Shown: positions 52,269 to 61,917, numbered from the stretch's first letter. The stretch is DNA of 64,000 bases from Bacillus sp. RO2 (GCF_012911845.1 NZ_JAAXCU010000057.1:310001-374000); one strand, 5' to 3'. Numbers and translations are program-made. Notes: generated by a model from the sequence alone, not told the origin.

Positions 52269-52320
52269 TTGACATTTTATAGATAAAAGTACACCTTATA
52301 TATAGGACAGGTGACTTTTT
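52269..52320 (+). terminator. Intrinsic terminator-like hairpin upstream of sigI
   Basis: AAAAGT and CACCT (52285-52296) pair with AGGTG and ACTTTTT (52309-52320). A TTGACA at 52269-52274 lies 10 bases before it. No gene precedes it for 600 bases. It may end a small RNA or attenuate sigI transcription. An AAGGAGG at about 52113 has no ORF behind it. Confidence 0.5.
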
Positions 52321-52405
52321 CTATAGATGAAAAAGCCTCCTTCTTAATACATGCTTATGAAATCATTTATTTATATAATATGTTATAAGATAAGCAGGAG
52401 GAGAG

Positions 52406-53188
52406 GTGAAGCCGGTGCTGAGCCTACTTTTTAAATTCGGCAAACGACGCACAAAGACTCTTGAAGATGAAGTGCTGGAGATACAAGCTGGCAATGTTCA
52501 ACTACAAAACAATCTGATTGATAAATATAAACCTTTTATCGCTAAAGCAGTGTCATCCGTGTGTAAAAGGTATATTAGTGAAACGGATGACGAATTCAGT
52601 ATCGGATTGATAGCCTTTAATGAAGCGATAGAGAAATACTCCAAAGATAAAGGCAGCTCCTTGATTTCTTTTGCAGATCTGATCATTAAACGAAGGGTAA
52701 TTGACTATATAAGAAAAGAGAGCAAAAACTTTACCGTTACAATGTCCGAGCAGGAAGTAGATCAAGACGATTATTCTTCTAACAAAATAGAAGCTACATT
52801 ATCCGTAGAAGAATTCAATAAGCAGATCGATCAAGAACATCGAAGAGAAGAAATAAAGTATTATCAAACAGTGTTAAAGGATTTTGGCCTTAGCTTTGCA
52901 GATCTTTTGGAATGCTCACCTAAGCATTCTGATGCAAGACAAAATGCCATTGAGGTTGCACATACACTCGTACAAAACCAAGACTTAAAAAACCATTTGT
53001 TTGAAAAGAAAATGCTGCCAATGAAGCAGTTGGAAGGCTTGGTGGATGTGAGTAGGAAAACAATAGAACGCAACCGAAAATACATCATTGCCGTTTCCAT
53101 TATATTATCGGGGGATTATATATATTTGAAAGATTATTTAAAAGGGGCGATTACGAGTGAAAAAAGGGATTGTGCTCGAAGTTCATGA
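52406..53188 (+). CDS. sigI: RNA polymerase sigma factor SigI
   Basis: 260 aa from GTG 52406. Opening MKPVLSLLFKFGK and IDKYKPFIAKAVSSVCKRYI, then DDEFSIGLIAFNEAIEKY are the SigI sigma-2 region; the C-terminal region has KQLEGLVDVSRKTIERNRKYIIA (helix-turn-helix). SigI responds to heat and wall/envelope stress and is held by RsgI, the next gene, whose start overlaps this stop by 32 bases. AGGAGG precedes the start. Confidence 0.94.
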   Translation: MKPVLSLLFKFGKRRTKTLEDEVLEIQAGNVQLQNNLIDKYKPFIAKAVSSVCKRYISETDDEFSIGLIAFNEAIEKYSKDKGSSLISFADLIIKRRVIDYIRKESKNFTVTMSEQEVDQDDYSSNKIEATLSVEEFNKQIDQEHRREEIKYYQTVLKDFGLSFADLLECSPKHSDARQNAIEVAHTLVQNQDLKNHLFEKKMLPMKQLEGLVDVSRKTIERNRKYIIAVSIILSGDYIYLKDYLKGAITSEKRDCARSS

Positions 53189-54317
53189 TGAACATGTCAC
53201 CATTCTGACCCCTGAGGGTGAGTTTTTGAAGTCACGAAAACAAAAGGGGCAAGTAGATTTAGGAGAGGAAATCGTTTTTTTTCCTTTGCATAGGGCAGAG
53301 ACCGCAAAAAAAGGGAAATTAGCCTTGGGCTTACGCGGAAAATGGGCTTTAATTAGTGTTATGACTGCCATTATTTTAGCTTTTTCTCTGTATCCTAAAT
53401 ATGCAAGTAACCAAGTGTATGCGTATGTCTCCGTTGATGTTAATCCAAGTATTGAACTAGGTATAAACAAAGATATGAAGGTTATCTCTATGGAAGCATA
53501 TAATGAAGAGGGCGAGGATATTATCAACCAATTGAAAAATTGGGAGAAACAGGATATCACAAACGTGTCATCACAAATTTTTGATGTTTTTCGCCAAAAG
53601 GGCTTTTTATCTGAAAACAGTGAAGTACTTATAGCATCTGTTCTATCTCATGAAACTAATTCTGACTGGAAAACATTGATGCAGAATAAGATAACGACGA
53701 TTTCGGAGAAAGTTCAAGAAGATAAGGTCAGTATTACGACATTAGAAACTACGATTGAAGAACGTTCGGATGCATTAAAAGAAGGTATTTCTCCGGGAAA
53801 ATACATTCAAAAAGAACAAAAAACAGAGTTGGTGGATAGCGAAGATACGTCCAAGTCAGAATCTGCACCGACTATGCCACTGAACCAAAAACCACTTGAA
53901 ATCAAGCATGCCAATGCACAAGAAGAGAAAAGTGGTCCGCCAAGCTTTGTAGAAATAAAGAAGAGCGAAAAAGAAGCGGATAAAAAAGAGCGTGAAGACA
54001 GGCAGGAACAGAAAAAAATAGAGAAAAAAGCTCGACAAGAGGATCGGAAGAAGGAACAAGAGGAACGGAAAATAGAGAGAGAACAAAAGCAAGAAGATAA
54101 GAAAGAAAAAAGGGAAGATGAAAGAGAAGAAAAGAAACAAGAGCGAGAGGAAAAGAAAGAAATAAGGAAAGAAAAGCAAGAAGATAGGAAAGAAAAGAGA
54201 GAAGAAGAACGAGAAGATAGGAAAGAAAAGCGAGAAGATAGGAAAGAAAAGAAAAGGGAAGAAAAAAAAGACGATAGGAAAAAAGAAAACAAGTGGAAAG
54301 ACAACGATAACGATTAA
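53157..54317 (+). CDS. rsgI: Anti-sigma-I factor RsgI
   Basis: 386 aa. N-terminal RsgI domain (1-55) that binds SigI, one membrane helix (about 62-80), and the juxtamembrane domain with SVDVNPSIELGINKDMKVI, the conserved region where RsgI proteins cleave themselves. From about 255 to the end is an extreme Lys/Glu/Arg-rich helix of repeated EDRKEKRE type, exposed outside the cell. No carbohydrate-binding domain as found in clostridial RsgI. Overlaps sigI. Confidence 0.92.
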   Translation: MKKGIVLEVHDEHVTILTPEGEFLKSRKQKGQVDLGEEIVFFPLHRAETAKKGKLALGLRGKWALISVMTAIILAFSLYPKYASNQVYAYVSVDVNPSIELGINKDMKVISMEAYNEEGEDIINQLKNWEKQDITNVSSQIFDVFRQKGFLSENSEVLIASVLSHETNSDWKTLMQNKITTISEKVQEDKVSITTLETTIEERSDALKEGISPGKYIQKEQKTELVDSEDTSKSESAPTMPLNQKPLEIKHANAQEEKSGPPSFVEIKKSEKEADKKEREDRQEQKKIEKKARQEDRKKEQEERKIEREQKQEDKKEKREDEREEKKQEREEKKEIRKEKQEDRKEKREEEREDRKEKREDRKEKKREEKKDDRKKENKWKDNDND

Positions 54318-54362
54318 GTACGCTTGTTCTTCATCACGATTATTATTTTAGTCTACATAAGA

Positions 54363-54392
54363 GGAACCCAGAGTAACTTACTCTGGGTTTTA
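54363..54392 (+). terminator. Terminator of sigI-rsgI
   Basis: AACCCAGAGTAA pairs with TTACTCTGGGTT, loop-flanked, then TTATCC. Confidence 0.6.
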
Positions 54393-54407
54393 TCCATTCT
54401 TATTAAA

Positions 54408-54596
54408 TTATTTTCCGTTAATTTGAGATTGTGCTTGTGCTACTAGGCGTTTAGTGATTTCTCCACCAACAGATCCATTGGAGCGTGCAGCAGTGTCAGA
54501 ACCAAGAGATACACCAAATTCTTGAGCAATTTCATATTTAATTTGGTCAAGAGCTTGCTCGATTCCAGGTACGAGTAATTTATTGCTACGTGCCAT
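54408..54596 (-). CDS. Alpha/beta-type small acid-soluble spore protein
   Basis: 62 aa from ATG 54596 with AAGGAG upstream. The family signature is complete: EIAQEFGV with the GPR protease cleavage Glu, then [15 protein letters not shown]. These proteins coat DNA in spores and protect it from UV and heat. Single gene with a sigma-G-like promoter. Confidence 0.96.
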   Translation of the reverse strand: MARSNKLLVPGIEQALDQIKYEIAQEFGVSLGSDTAARSNGSVGGEITKRLVAQAQSQINGK

Positions 54597-54645
54597 TTTT
54601 ATCACTCCTTTTTATGTTCAGCTTCCTATATGAAAGCTGTAAAAT

Positions 54646-54674
54646 TAGTATGAGATATTCTTTCTAATCAATAC
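54646..54674 (-). promoter_or_regulatory. Sigma-G-like promoter of the SASP gene
   Basis: Minus strand: GTATT (54674-54670) and CATACTA (54652-54646) with a 17-base spacer. The -10 matches the forespore consensus exactly; the -35 has one mismatch to GHATR. Confidence 0.6.
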
Positions 54675-54762
54675 TGGAAAGTATTAGACAAATACTGTAA
54701 TATAAGTGGGGATTAGTTAACTTGATTAAGATTTATTTTTATTGTTATGTGAAAGGGCAATT

Positions 54763-56121
54763 ATGACTACATTAAAAAATTCAGTAAGCAAGAAAGTAAA
54801 TAATTTATCTCCTGCACAACTCATAGTTAGTTTTTACTTTATTGCTGTCGTTATTGCAGTAAGTCTGCTTAGTCTTCCTGTTGCAAGGTACGAGGGAGTC
54901 GATTGGAGTTTTATCAATGCGCTCTTTACCGCAGTCAGCGCAGTTAGCGTAACTGGCTTGACAGTATTAAATACAGTAGAGACGTTTACAGTACCGGGTA
55001 TCTTTATCTTGGCGTTTGTTCTGCAATTCGGCGGTGTGGGGGTTATGGCAGTTGGTACCTTTATCTGGCTTATCTTAGGACGTAAAATAGGTCTAAAAGA
55101 GAGAAGGCTGATGATGATTGACCAAAATCAGTCGAATCTCTCAGGAATAGTAAAGCTGATAAAGCAGATTCTTTTTTTGATCCTCACTATTGAATTGCTT
55201 GGAGCACTTATTTTAGGTACCTATTTCTTATCTCATTTTGATACATGGCAAGAGGCGTATTTTCAAGGCTTCTTTGCGTCCGTAAGTGCGACGACTAATG
55301 GAGGGTTTGACATTACCGGCCAATCACTCATTCCATTTGCAAATGATTATTTCGTCCAATTCATTGTTATGATCTTAATTACTGCTGGTGCTATCGGTTT
55401 TCCGGTGTTGGTGGAAGTAAAAGAATTCATCATGCATAAAAATGGAAGGTTCCGCTTTTCTTTATTCACGAAAATTACATGCATCACCTTTGCTTGTTTA
55501 ATTACTTTAGGTGCTCTTGCTATCATCATACTGGAATCAAACGCCTATTTCAAAGGGATGAGCTGGCATGAATCTTTATTTTATGCTTTATTCCAGTCTG
55601 TTACTACAAGAAGCGGAGGCCTTGCGACTATGGATGTCAGTGAATTTGGCCTTTCTACTCTTTTAGTAATGTGTGGGCTAATGTTCATTGGTGCATCGCC
55701 AAGTTCCGTTGGTGGAGGTATTAGGACCACCACATTTGCGTTAAACATTCTATTTTTATTTCATTTTGCCAGAGGGAATAAAAACATTAAAATCTTTGGA
55801 AGAGAAATTCATGAGGAAGATATAATAAAGTCGCTAGTAGTACTTTTGCTAGCCATATTAATATGTTCATCAGCTATCATCGTACTTAGCGTCACCGAAG
55901 AATTTGCGTTGATTCAAATCATATTTGAAGTCTGTTCAGCTTTCGGAACAACTGGACTTTCAATGGGGATCACCCCGGATTTGTCTACCATAGGTAAGTT
56001 TATCATTATTTGTTTAATGTTTATTGGAAGAGTCGGATTGCTAACATTCCTGTTCATTCTTGAAAGCAAACAAAAACCGCCGAACTATCATTACCCGGTA
56101 GAGAGAGTTATTATTGGTTGA
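54763..56121 (+). CDS. KtrB/KtrD-type potassium channel subunit
   Basis: 452 aa from ATG 54763 (AAAGGG upstream). Four pore segments with selectivity filters SVTGLTV, TTNGGFD, TTRSGGLAT and FGTTGLSM, plus the membrane helices of the TrkH/Ktr family. It takes up K+ (with Na+ coupling in Ktr) in complex with a cytosolic KtrA/KtrC ring, which is not encoded nearby. The lone gene fits ktrD rather than ktrAB. Confidence 0.93.
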   Translation: MTTLKNSVSKKVNNLSPAQLIVSFYFIAVVIAVSLLSLPVARYEGVDWSFINALFTAVSAVSVTGLTVLNTVETFTVPGIFILAFVLQFGGVGVMAVGTFIWLILGRKIGLKERRLMMIDQNQSNLSGIVKLIKQILFLILTIELLGALILGTYFLSHFDTWQEAYFQGFFASVSATTNGGFDITGQSLIPFANDYFVQFIVMILITAGAIGFPVLVEVKEFIMHKNGRFRFSLFTKITCITFACLITLGALAIIILESNAYFKGMSWHESLFYALFQSVTTRSGGLATMDVSEFGLSTLLVMCGLMFIGASPSSVGGGIRTTTFALNILFLFHFARGNKNIKIFGREIHEEDIIKSLVVLLLAILICSSAIIVLSVTEEFALIQIIFEVCSAFGTTGLSMGITPDLSTIGKFIIICLMFIGRVGLLTFLFILESKQKPPNYHYPVERVIIG

Positions 56122-56187
56122 TCAATAAATGTTTTCTAAAGAGAGACCCTTTAAAGGTCTCTTTTTTCATAAATTTATTAAAAACTA

Positions 56188-56247
56188 TTGCAATCGCTTT
56201 CAGGAACGTGTTATTCTTCAAGTAACAAATGAACCGAAACGTTTTGG
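56188..56247 (+). promoter_or_regulatory. Promoter, CcpA cre site and LacI-type operator of the regulator gene
   Basis: TTGCAA (56188-56193), 17 bases, TTATTC (56211-56216). TGCAATCGCTTTCA at 56189-56202 matches the CcpA cre consensus TGNAANCGNWWNCA fully and covers the -35. CCGAAACGTTTTGG at 56234-56247 is the first of three identical operator sites, placed just after the transcription start. Confidence 0.7.
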
Positions 56248-56257
56248 GAGGAAGACC

Positions 56258-57262
56258 ATGACGACTATAAAAGATATCGCTAGAGTAGCTGGTGTTTCTG
56301 TCACAACTGTTTCCAGAGCTTTAAATGGTTATAGTGATGTGAGCAATAAGACAAGACAAAGAATTGAGGAAGTAGCAAAGGAATTAAACTACAGTCCCAA
56401 TACAGTTGCCAGAAGTCTTGTGATGAAGAAGTCAAAAACAATTGGGCTACTTGTTTCTGATATGAATAGAGAGGGAGTCAAGGATAACTTCACATTTGAA
56501 GTTCTTTGCGGAATTAATGAAGCTTCTGCTAATTCTGATTATGATCTTGTCCTTTTTAGTACTACCTCATCAAAACAAAGCCAAAAAACCTATACTCAGC
56601 TTTGCAGAGAACGTAGAGTAGATGGTGTGATATTGCAAGGGATAAAAACGGATGATCCATATCTGCAAGAGGTTGTTGAAAGTGACATCCCATGCGTTCT
56701 AGTGGATATCCCTAAGGAATCAGCAACAGTAGGCTATGTTACGACGGACAATGTAGAAGGTGCAAAAAAAGCAGTAACCCATTTGATTGAACGAGGCCAT
56801 AAAAATATTGCCATGATAAACGGACATGAAAAGGCAGATGTAAGTATTCGACGATTAAAAGGATATATGGAAGTGCTGGCTAATGAGCAACTGACATTCA
56901 GACCAGAATGGATTAAAAATGGAGATTTTAAAGAAAAAGTAGCAGAAGAAGTTGCAGTGGAACTGTTGACGGAACATCCTGAGATCACAGCCGTTTTTTG
57001 TGCCAGTGATTTAATGGGACTAGGTGTATTAAGGGCAGTAAAGAGTATTGGAAAGAAAGTACCGGACGACATCGCGGTTATAGGCTATGACGATATTATG
57101 CTAGCCTCCTATTCTAATCCAAGTCTATCAACAATACGACAAGATAAGTTCAAATTAGGATTTGAAGCTGCAATCCTCCTTTTAGATATGCTGGAGGGAA
57201 AAGAGCAGTCTCATGCAAAAATTATTGATACAAAGCTTATTATAAGAGAATCAACAAAATAA
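56258..57262 (+). CDS. LacI-family transcriptional regulator
   Basis: 334 aa from ATG 56258 (GGGAGGA upstream); the open frame reaches 56129 but would include the operator and cre site. Helix-turn-helix TIKDIARVAGVSVTTVSRAL at residues 3-22, hinge YSPNTVARSL, then a periplasmic-binding-type sensor domain (GLLVSDMNREG, VIGYDDIMLASYSNPSLSTI). Likely represses itself and the downstream sugar operon through CCGAAACGTTTTGG sites and is released by a sugar. Confidence 0.94.
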   Translation: MTTIKDIARVAGVSVTTVSRALNGYSDVSNKTRQRIEEVAKELNYSPNTVARSLVMKKSKTIGLLVSDMNREGVKDNFTFEVLCGINEASANSDYDLVLFSTTSSKQSQKTYTQLCRERRVDGVILQGIKTDDPYLQEVVESDIPCVLVDIPKESATVGYVTTDNVEGAKKAVTHLIERGHKNIAMINGHEKADVSIRRLKGYMEVLANEQLTFRPEWIKNGDFKEKVAEEVAVELLTEHPEITAVFCASDLMGLGVLRAVKSIGKKVPDDIAVIGYDDIMLASYSNPSLSTIRQDKFKLGFEAAILLLDMLEGKEQSHAKIIDTKLIIRESTK

Positions 57263-57263
57263 G

Positions 57264-57283
57264 GCACTACAAGTGCTTTTTTA
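57264..57283 (+). terminator. Terminator of the LacI-type gene
   Basis: AGGCACT-ACA-AGTGCTTTTTT, right after the stop. Confidence 0.65.
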
Positions 57284-57295
57284 CAAGTAAAAAAT

Positions 57296-57353
57296 CCGAA
57301 ACGTTTTGGAAAAAGTTCGGTTTTATTTTTAACTAATAACCAAAACGTTTCGG
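57296..57353 (+). promoter_or_regulatory. Paired inverted LacI-type operators before the glucosidase operon
   Basis: CCGAAACGTTTTGG at 57296-57309 and its exact reverse complement at 57340-57353, centre distance 44 bases. The pair could allow repression by looping, and the RNA could form a hairpin. The promoter should lie in or beside this region, but no clear -35/-10 pair is seen. Confidence 0.75.
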
Positions 57354-57381
57354 ATACTTTAGACACCTTGGAGGTAGGACA

Positions 57382-59484
57382 ATGGATTATAGAGTAATAA
57401 AAGAAAATGACTTGTTTTTACTTACAGATACAAATGGAAATATTCCTGAGCAACACCCTTACGGACTGGGGTTGTATACAAAAGATACACGTTTTTTGAG
57501 CAAGTTGGATCTAAAGATTAATGGCGAAGAACCTATTCTGCTACACTCTGATGCAGCAGAAAATTATAAGGCGACAATTCTTATGACCAATCCACATATG
57601 GAGAGGGATGGAAAACTAATTTTATGGAGAGAATCCGTCGAGATTAAACGCACACGTTTTATCTATAATGATGTATTCTACGAATCTCTGACATTGAAAA
57701 ACTATTACCCTAAGAGTGTAAATTTCGATTTGAGCGTTCATATGGACGTGGACTTCGCTGATATGTTCATTGTTCGTGGCTTTCAAAATGGAGAAATTGG
57801 AAAAAGGGCTGGCCAAACAGTGGATGGGGAGACGATGACCTTCCACTATGATGGTGCAGATAATCTTTCAAGACGGACATACATTGAATGGGATAAGGAT
57901 GCTCAATGCATTAATGGAGAAAAAGGAGAAGTTTTCTTTCAATTTAAGTTAGATCATGAAGAAGAACAGACTATCACTTTAAAGATACAACCGCAACATG
58001 GTGAAGAAAAGTCAGATGATATTCTTTCGGCTTCTGTTGCTTTAGAGAAATTGAAAGAATCCTATAATAGCTGGAATACCAACGTCACAAAAGTGAAAAC
58101 GGATTGGCTTCCTTTACAACGCCTTATTGATCGGGGTCTTGGGGATTTGAGAGTATTATTGACAGACCTTGGATATGGTAAGTTTCCTGTTGCAGGGCTA
58201 CCTTGGTTTGGGGTTCCTTTTGGAAGGGACAGTCTAATCGCAGCTCTCCAGATGCTTGCGTTCCAACCGGAAGTGGCAAAAGGTACTCTTTATACAATGG
58301 CTAGTAAACAGGGGACGAAAGTAGATCCTTGGAGGGATGAACAACCGGGAAAAATCATGCATGAGATTCGTTACGGGGAGCTTGCAACAACCGAGCAAAT
58401 TCCATTTACACCTTACTACGGAACTATTGATGCAACACCATTATTCTTAATACTTCTATCAGAGTATGTTAAATGGACAGGGGACTTTAATGTAGTTGAG
58501 GACCTAAAAGCACACATAGAAGCTGCATTGACATGGATTGACCAGTATGGTGACCGCGACGGCGATTTGTTTGTAGAATATCATCAGGAGGCGAGCAAAG
58601 GAATTGCCAATCAAGGATGGAAGGATTCCGGAGATTCAATTGTTCACCGAAACGGAGATTACGCTGATACTCCTATAGCACTTTCGGAAGTTCAGGGATA
58701 TGTATATCAAGCTAAGATGGGTATAGCATCGATTTATGACAAGCTTGGGGATTCCAATAGGGCAGCATTATTAAGGGAAGAAAGCCAGAAGCTGAAAAAG
58801 AAGTTTGATGAAGAATTCTGGATGGATGATGTCAATTTCTATGCGATTGCTTTGGATAAAAATAAACAACAAGTTGGAACAATTACTTCAAACCCAGGAC
58901 ATATTTTATTCTCTGAAATGCTCGATGAGGATAAGGCTACTGCGGTCATTGAGACGCTGGTTTCCCAAAAAATGTTCTCAGGTTTTGGAATTCGTACTAT
59001 GGGCACAGGGGAAGCGGGTTATAACCCAATGAGTTACCATGACGGCAGTATTTGGCCGCATGATAACAGCATGGTGTTACTAGGAATGTCCAAAGTACAG
59101 AGGCAGGAAGCTGCCAACTTAGTGATTGAAGGGCTTATCGAGGCTGCCGCTCATTTTGAATATGATCGTCTTCCAGAATTATTCTGTGGATATGATAAGT
59201 CTGTTGGCAAAGCAGTTAAATATCCAGTTGCTTGTTCTCCGCAAGCATGGGCTGCGGGTACACCACTTGTATTTGTTCAAACTATCTTAGGTCTTTTCCC
59301 TGATGCTTTAGAAAAGAAAATCTCTATTTCTCCATTACTTCCAAAGGGAATGAATGAACTTGATGTAGAGAAGGTTAAAATTGGTGAAGGTTTTCTATCC
59401 CTTATAGCTAAAAAAAGTTCTGAAGGAAATGTGGAGCTAACAATTGTTGAAAATACTACAGGTTATGAAATCATTCAGAGTTAG
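57382..59484 (+). CDS. Glycogen-debranching-type amylo-alpha-1,6-glucosidase
   Basis: 700 aa. N-terminal beta-rich GDE_N_bis domain (about 1-220, DTNGNIPEQHPYGLGLYTKDTRFL), then an (alpha/alpha)6 barrel with PWFGVPFGRDSLIAALQML, QGWKDSGDSI (acidic catalytic region) and NPMSYHDGSIWPHDN (second acid). Probably intracellular (no signal peptide), cleaving imported oligosaccharides. First gene of the sugar operon after the LacI operators. Confidence 0.9.
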   Translation: MDYRVIKENDLFLLTDTNGNIPEQHPYGLGLYTKDTRFLSKLDLKINGEEPILLHSDAAENYKATILMTNPHMERDGKLILWRESVEIKRTRFIYNDVFYESLTLKNYYPKSVNFDLSVHMDVDFADMFIVRGFQNGEIGKRAGQTVDGETMTFHYDGADNLSRRTYIEWDKDAQCINGEKGEVFFQFKLDHEEEQTITLKIQPQHGEEKSDDILSASVALEKLKESYNSWNTNVTKVKTDWLPLQRLIDRGLGDLRVLLTDLGYGKFPVAGLPWFGVPFGRDSLIAALQMLAFQPEVAKGTLYTMASKQGTKVDPWRDEQPGKIMHEIRYGELATTEQIPFTPYYGTIDATPLFLILLSEYVKWTGDFNVVEDLKAHIEAALTWIDQYGDRDGDLFVEYHQEASKGIANQGWKDSGDSIVHRNGDYADTPIALSEVQGYVYQAKMGIASIYDKLGDSNRAALLREESQKLKKKFDEEFWMDDVNFYAIALDKNKQQVGTITSNPGHILFSEMLDEDKATAVIETLVSQKMFSGFGIRTMGTGEAGYNPMSYHDGSIWPHDNSMVLLGMSKVQRQEAANLVIEGLIEAAAHFEYDRLPELFCGYDKSVGKAVKYPVACSPQAWAAGTPLVFVQTILGLFPDALEKKISISPLLPKGMNELDVEKVKIGEGFLSLIAKKSSEGNVELTIVENTTGYEIIQS

Positions 59485-59585
59485 GTTTTACAGAGGGAAT
59501 ATTCCTCTTGAAAAATGGCTGGGTCTCAGCAGTTGCTGTGAACTTGGTCCAAATAAATACACAAAACAGGAAGAGGGGATTTAAG

Positions 59586-60833
59586 ATGAAAGCAAAAAAA
59601 TGGTTGGCTTCAGTAGGTGTTTCTACGATGCTTATTGGTGGGTTATTGTCAGGTTGTAGCGGAGACAGCAGTGGTTCCTCAGAAAGCACCGGAGACAATG
59701 TAGAAATTACATTAGCCGGATGGGGTGGGAACCCATCTGAAACACGATTGCTGAAAGAGGCCTTGGATTCATTTGAAGAAAAACACCCCAATATCAAAGT
59801 TAAACATGAAGTTATTTCCGACCAGTATATGGATGTAATGAAGACGCGGTTAATTGGGGGAGAAGCACCCGATGTATTCTATTTAGATGCTTTTGAAGCT
59901 CCTGCTCTAATTGAAACTGGAGTACTTGAACCTCTTGATGAATATGTAACAGATGAGTTTGATGTGGAAGATTTTGAACAGCCGCTACTAGAAGCTTTCC
60001 AAAAGGATGGTGTAACTTACGGATTCCCTAAAGATTATTCCACTCTCGCCTTATTTTACAATAAGAAAATGTTTGAAGAAGCTGGGGTAGAGGTGCCAAC
60101 TACATGGGATGAGCTTCGAGAAGTATCAAAGCAGCTGACAAAGGATGGCGTTGTAGGACTTGGTGTAGCTCCTGAACTTGCAAGAATGTATTATATAGCT
60201 GAATCTCTAGGTGGACAAGTTGTCAAGGACAATAAAGCAAACTTTGGAGATGAGAAAGTTATTGAAGCATTACAACCAATCATCGACCAACGAAATGAAG
60301 ATAAAACTGCAGCACAAGCTTCAGATGTAGGAGCAAACTGGGGCGGTGAAATGTTTGGACAGGAAAAAGCGGCGATGGTAATTGAAGGTAACTGGGCAAT
60401 TCCTTTCCTTGAGGATACATTCCCAAATGTTGAGTATGGTACAGCGGAAATTCCAACAGTAAATGGTGAAAAATCGACTATGGCTTATACCGTTTCCTAT
60501 GTAATGAATGCAGCATCCGAGAAAAAAGAAGCCTCATGGAAACTGATTGAATATTTGACAGGTCCTGAAGGCATGGAGATCTGGACTTCAAAGGGATATG
60601 CATTGCCAACTAGAAAATCTGTTGCCGAGAAACTTGGATTTGATCAAGATGAGAAACGTGCAGCACTGGTGGCAGGTGCATCCTATGCTACTGTTTGGGC
60701 AAATGGAGTAAATCTTCCTACTATTATGAACAATTTTAATAACCAATTCGTTTCCGCTTTCCTTGGGCAGCGACCGCTCGATGAAGCATTGAAAGAAGCA
60801 GAGGAGCAAGCGAACAAAGAAATTGGAGAGTAA
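59586..60833 (+). CDS. Sugar ABC transporter substrate-binding lipoprotein
   Basis: 415 aa from ATG 59586 with AGAGGGGAT upstream. Lipobox LLSGC. Then the MalE/UgpB-type pattern ITLAGWGGNPSETRLLKEAL, TRLIGGEAPDVFYLDAFE, YGFPKDYSTLALFYNKKMF and AAMVIEGNWAIPFL. Binds an oligosaccharide outside the cell and hands it to the two following permeases. Confidence 0.92.
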   Translation: MKAKKWLASVGVSTMLIGGLLSGCSGDSSGSSESTGDNVEITLAGWGGNPSETRLLKEALDSFEEKHPNIKVKHEVISDQYMDVMKTRLIGGEAPDVFYLDAFEAPALIETGVLEPLDEYVTDEFDVEDFEQPLLEAFQKDGVTYGFPKDYSTLALFYNKKMFEEAGVEVPTTWDELREVSKQLTKDGVVGLGVAPELARMYYIAESLGGQVVKDNKANFGDEKVIEALQPIIDQRNEDKTAAQASDVGANWGGEMFGQEKAAMVIEGNWAIPFLEDTFPNVEYGTAEIPTVNGEKSTMAYTVSYVMNAASEKKEASWKLIEYLTGPEGMEIWTSKGYALPTRKSVAEKLGFDQDEKRAALVAGASYATVWANGVNLPTIMNNFNNQFVSAFLGQRPLDEALKEAEEQANKEIGE

Positions 60834-61011
60834 TACTTCTTAAATGATGAAGGTTTGGACGTTAAAGGTGCCTGTCTGAGAAGTAGATGATGACAGGCTC
60901 CTGGAAGTCCCTACTGACTTCTTTGTAAAGAAGAATGTCTAGTTTCTTCTTCTTTAGAAAGAGTTCATGTAGAAAAAGAGGGACTCTTTGAAGGGAAAAG
61001 GAGTGAATTTT
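60834..61011 (+). other. Spacer with stem-loops between binding protein and permeases
   Basis: CCTGTC/GACAGG (about 60871-60898) and AAAGAGT/ACTCTTT (about 60957-60989) can pair. Such spacers often lower permease expression relative to the binding protein; there is no T-run, so no true terminator. Confidence 0.45.
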
Positions 61012-61917
61012 ATGAAGAAAAAGCGCACCTACTCAAAACGGTCGCTAAGAGAAGCATCACAAGGCTATTCATTCATGGCACCAACAATTTTCGTACTGGC
61101 ATTATTCGTTATCGGTCCTATCTTATATGCATTTTTCTTATCTTTTCATAAGGTTCAGCTGTTAGGTACTGCTACGTATGAGTTTGTTGGGTTAAGTAAT
61201 TTTACAAATATTTCTGATGATGGTAGAGCTTTACGTGCACTCTGGAATACTTTTAAGTACGTTATTATCGTAGTACCGATACAAACCTTGCTAGCATTAA
61301 TTTTAGCAGCAACATTAAACGCAGGATTAAAAGGACAAAGTATTTTTAGAATTGTGTATTTCCTTCCGACCTTAACTTCTTCTGCTGTATTGACCTTAAT
61401 ATTCATGTGGATGTACAACCAAAATGGATTGGTCAACGAAATCCTATCAATATTAGGCCTGCCAACTTATAACTGGATGGGTGATCCTAGTGTAGCTTTA
61501 ATTGCCATTATGATAATGAACATTTGGGCAACAGCACCGTTTTTTATGGTCATTTATCTTGCTGCCTTGCAAGACATTCCAGATTCGTTATACGAAGCGG
61601 CGGAACTAGACGGGGCAAATGCTTTCAAGAAATTCATCTATATAACAGTTCCGAATTTGCGGCCAGTTACTTCTTTTGTGGTAATTATGGGTTTGATCGG
61701 TACATTTCAGCTATTTGACCAATCTTTCATATTCTCTGGAGGATCGGGTGGTCCCGATAATTCAACATTAACTGTCGTTTTATTAATTTACCAATATGCG
61801 TTCAAGAGTCTTGGTACAATGGGATATGCTGCTGCTATTGCAGTTATGCTTTCTATCGTGATTTTAGTGGCAACATTACTGCAACGAAAATTTTCAAAAG
61901 AAGAATCTCTTTATTAA
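61012..61917 (+). CDS. Sugar ABC transporter permease, MalF type
   Basis: 301 aa from ATG 61012 with AAGGAG upstream (frame open to 60988). Six membrane helices; EAA loop LYEAAELDGANAFKKFIYIT. Forms the channel with the next protein. Confidence 0.93.
   Translation: MKKKRTYSKRSLREASQGYSFMAPTIFVLALFVIGPILYAFFLSFHKVQLLGTATYEFVGLSNFTNISDDGRALRALWNTFKYVIIVVPIQTLLALILAATLNAGLKGQSIFRIVYFLPTLTSSAVLTLIFMWMYNQNGLVNEILSILGLPTYNWMGDPSVALIAIMIMNIWATAPFFMVIYLAALQDIPDSLYEAAELDGANAFKKFIYITVPNLRPVTSFVVIMGLIGTFQLFDQSFIFSGGSGGPDNSTLTVVLLIYQYAFKSLGTMGYAAAIAVMLSIVILVATLLQRKFSKEESLY

Noticed and set aside
53807-54304. Ser/Phe-rich minus-strand ORFs opposite rsgI
   Set aside because: Antisense reading of the Lys/Glu-rich tail; no start site and implausible composition.
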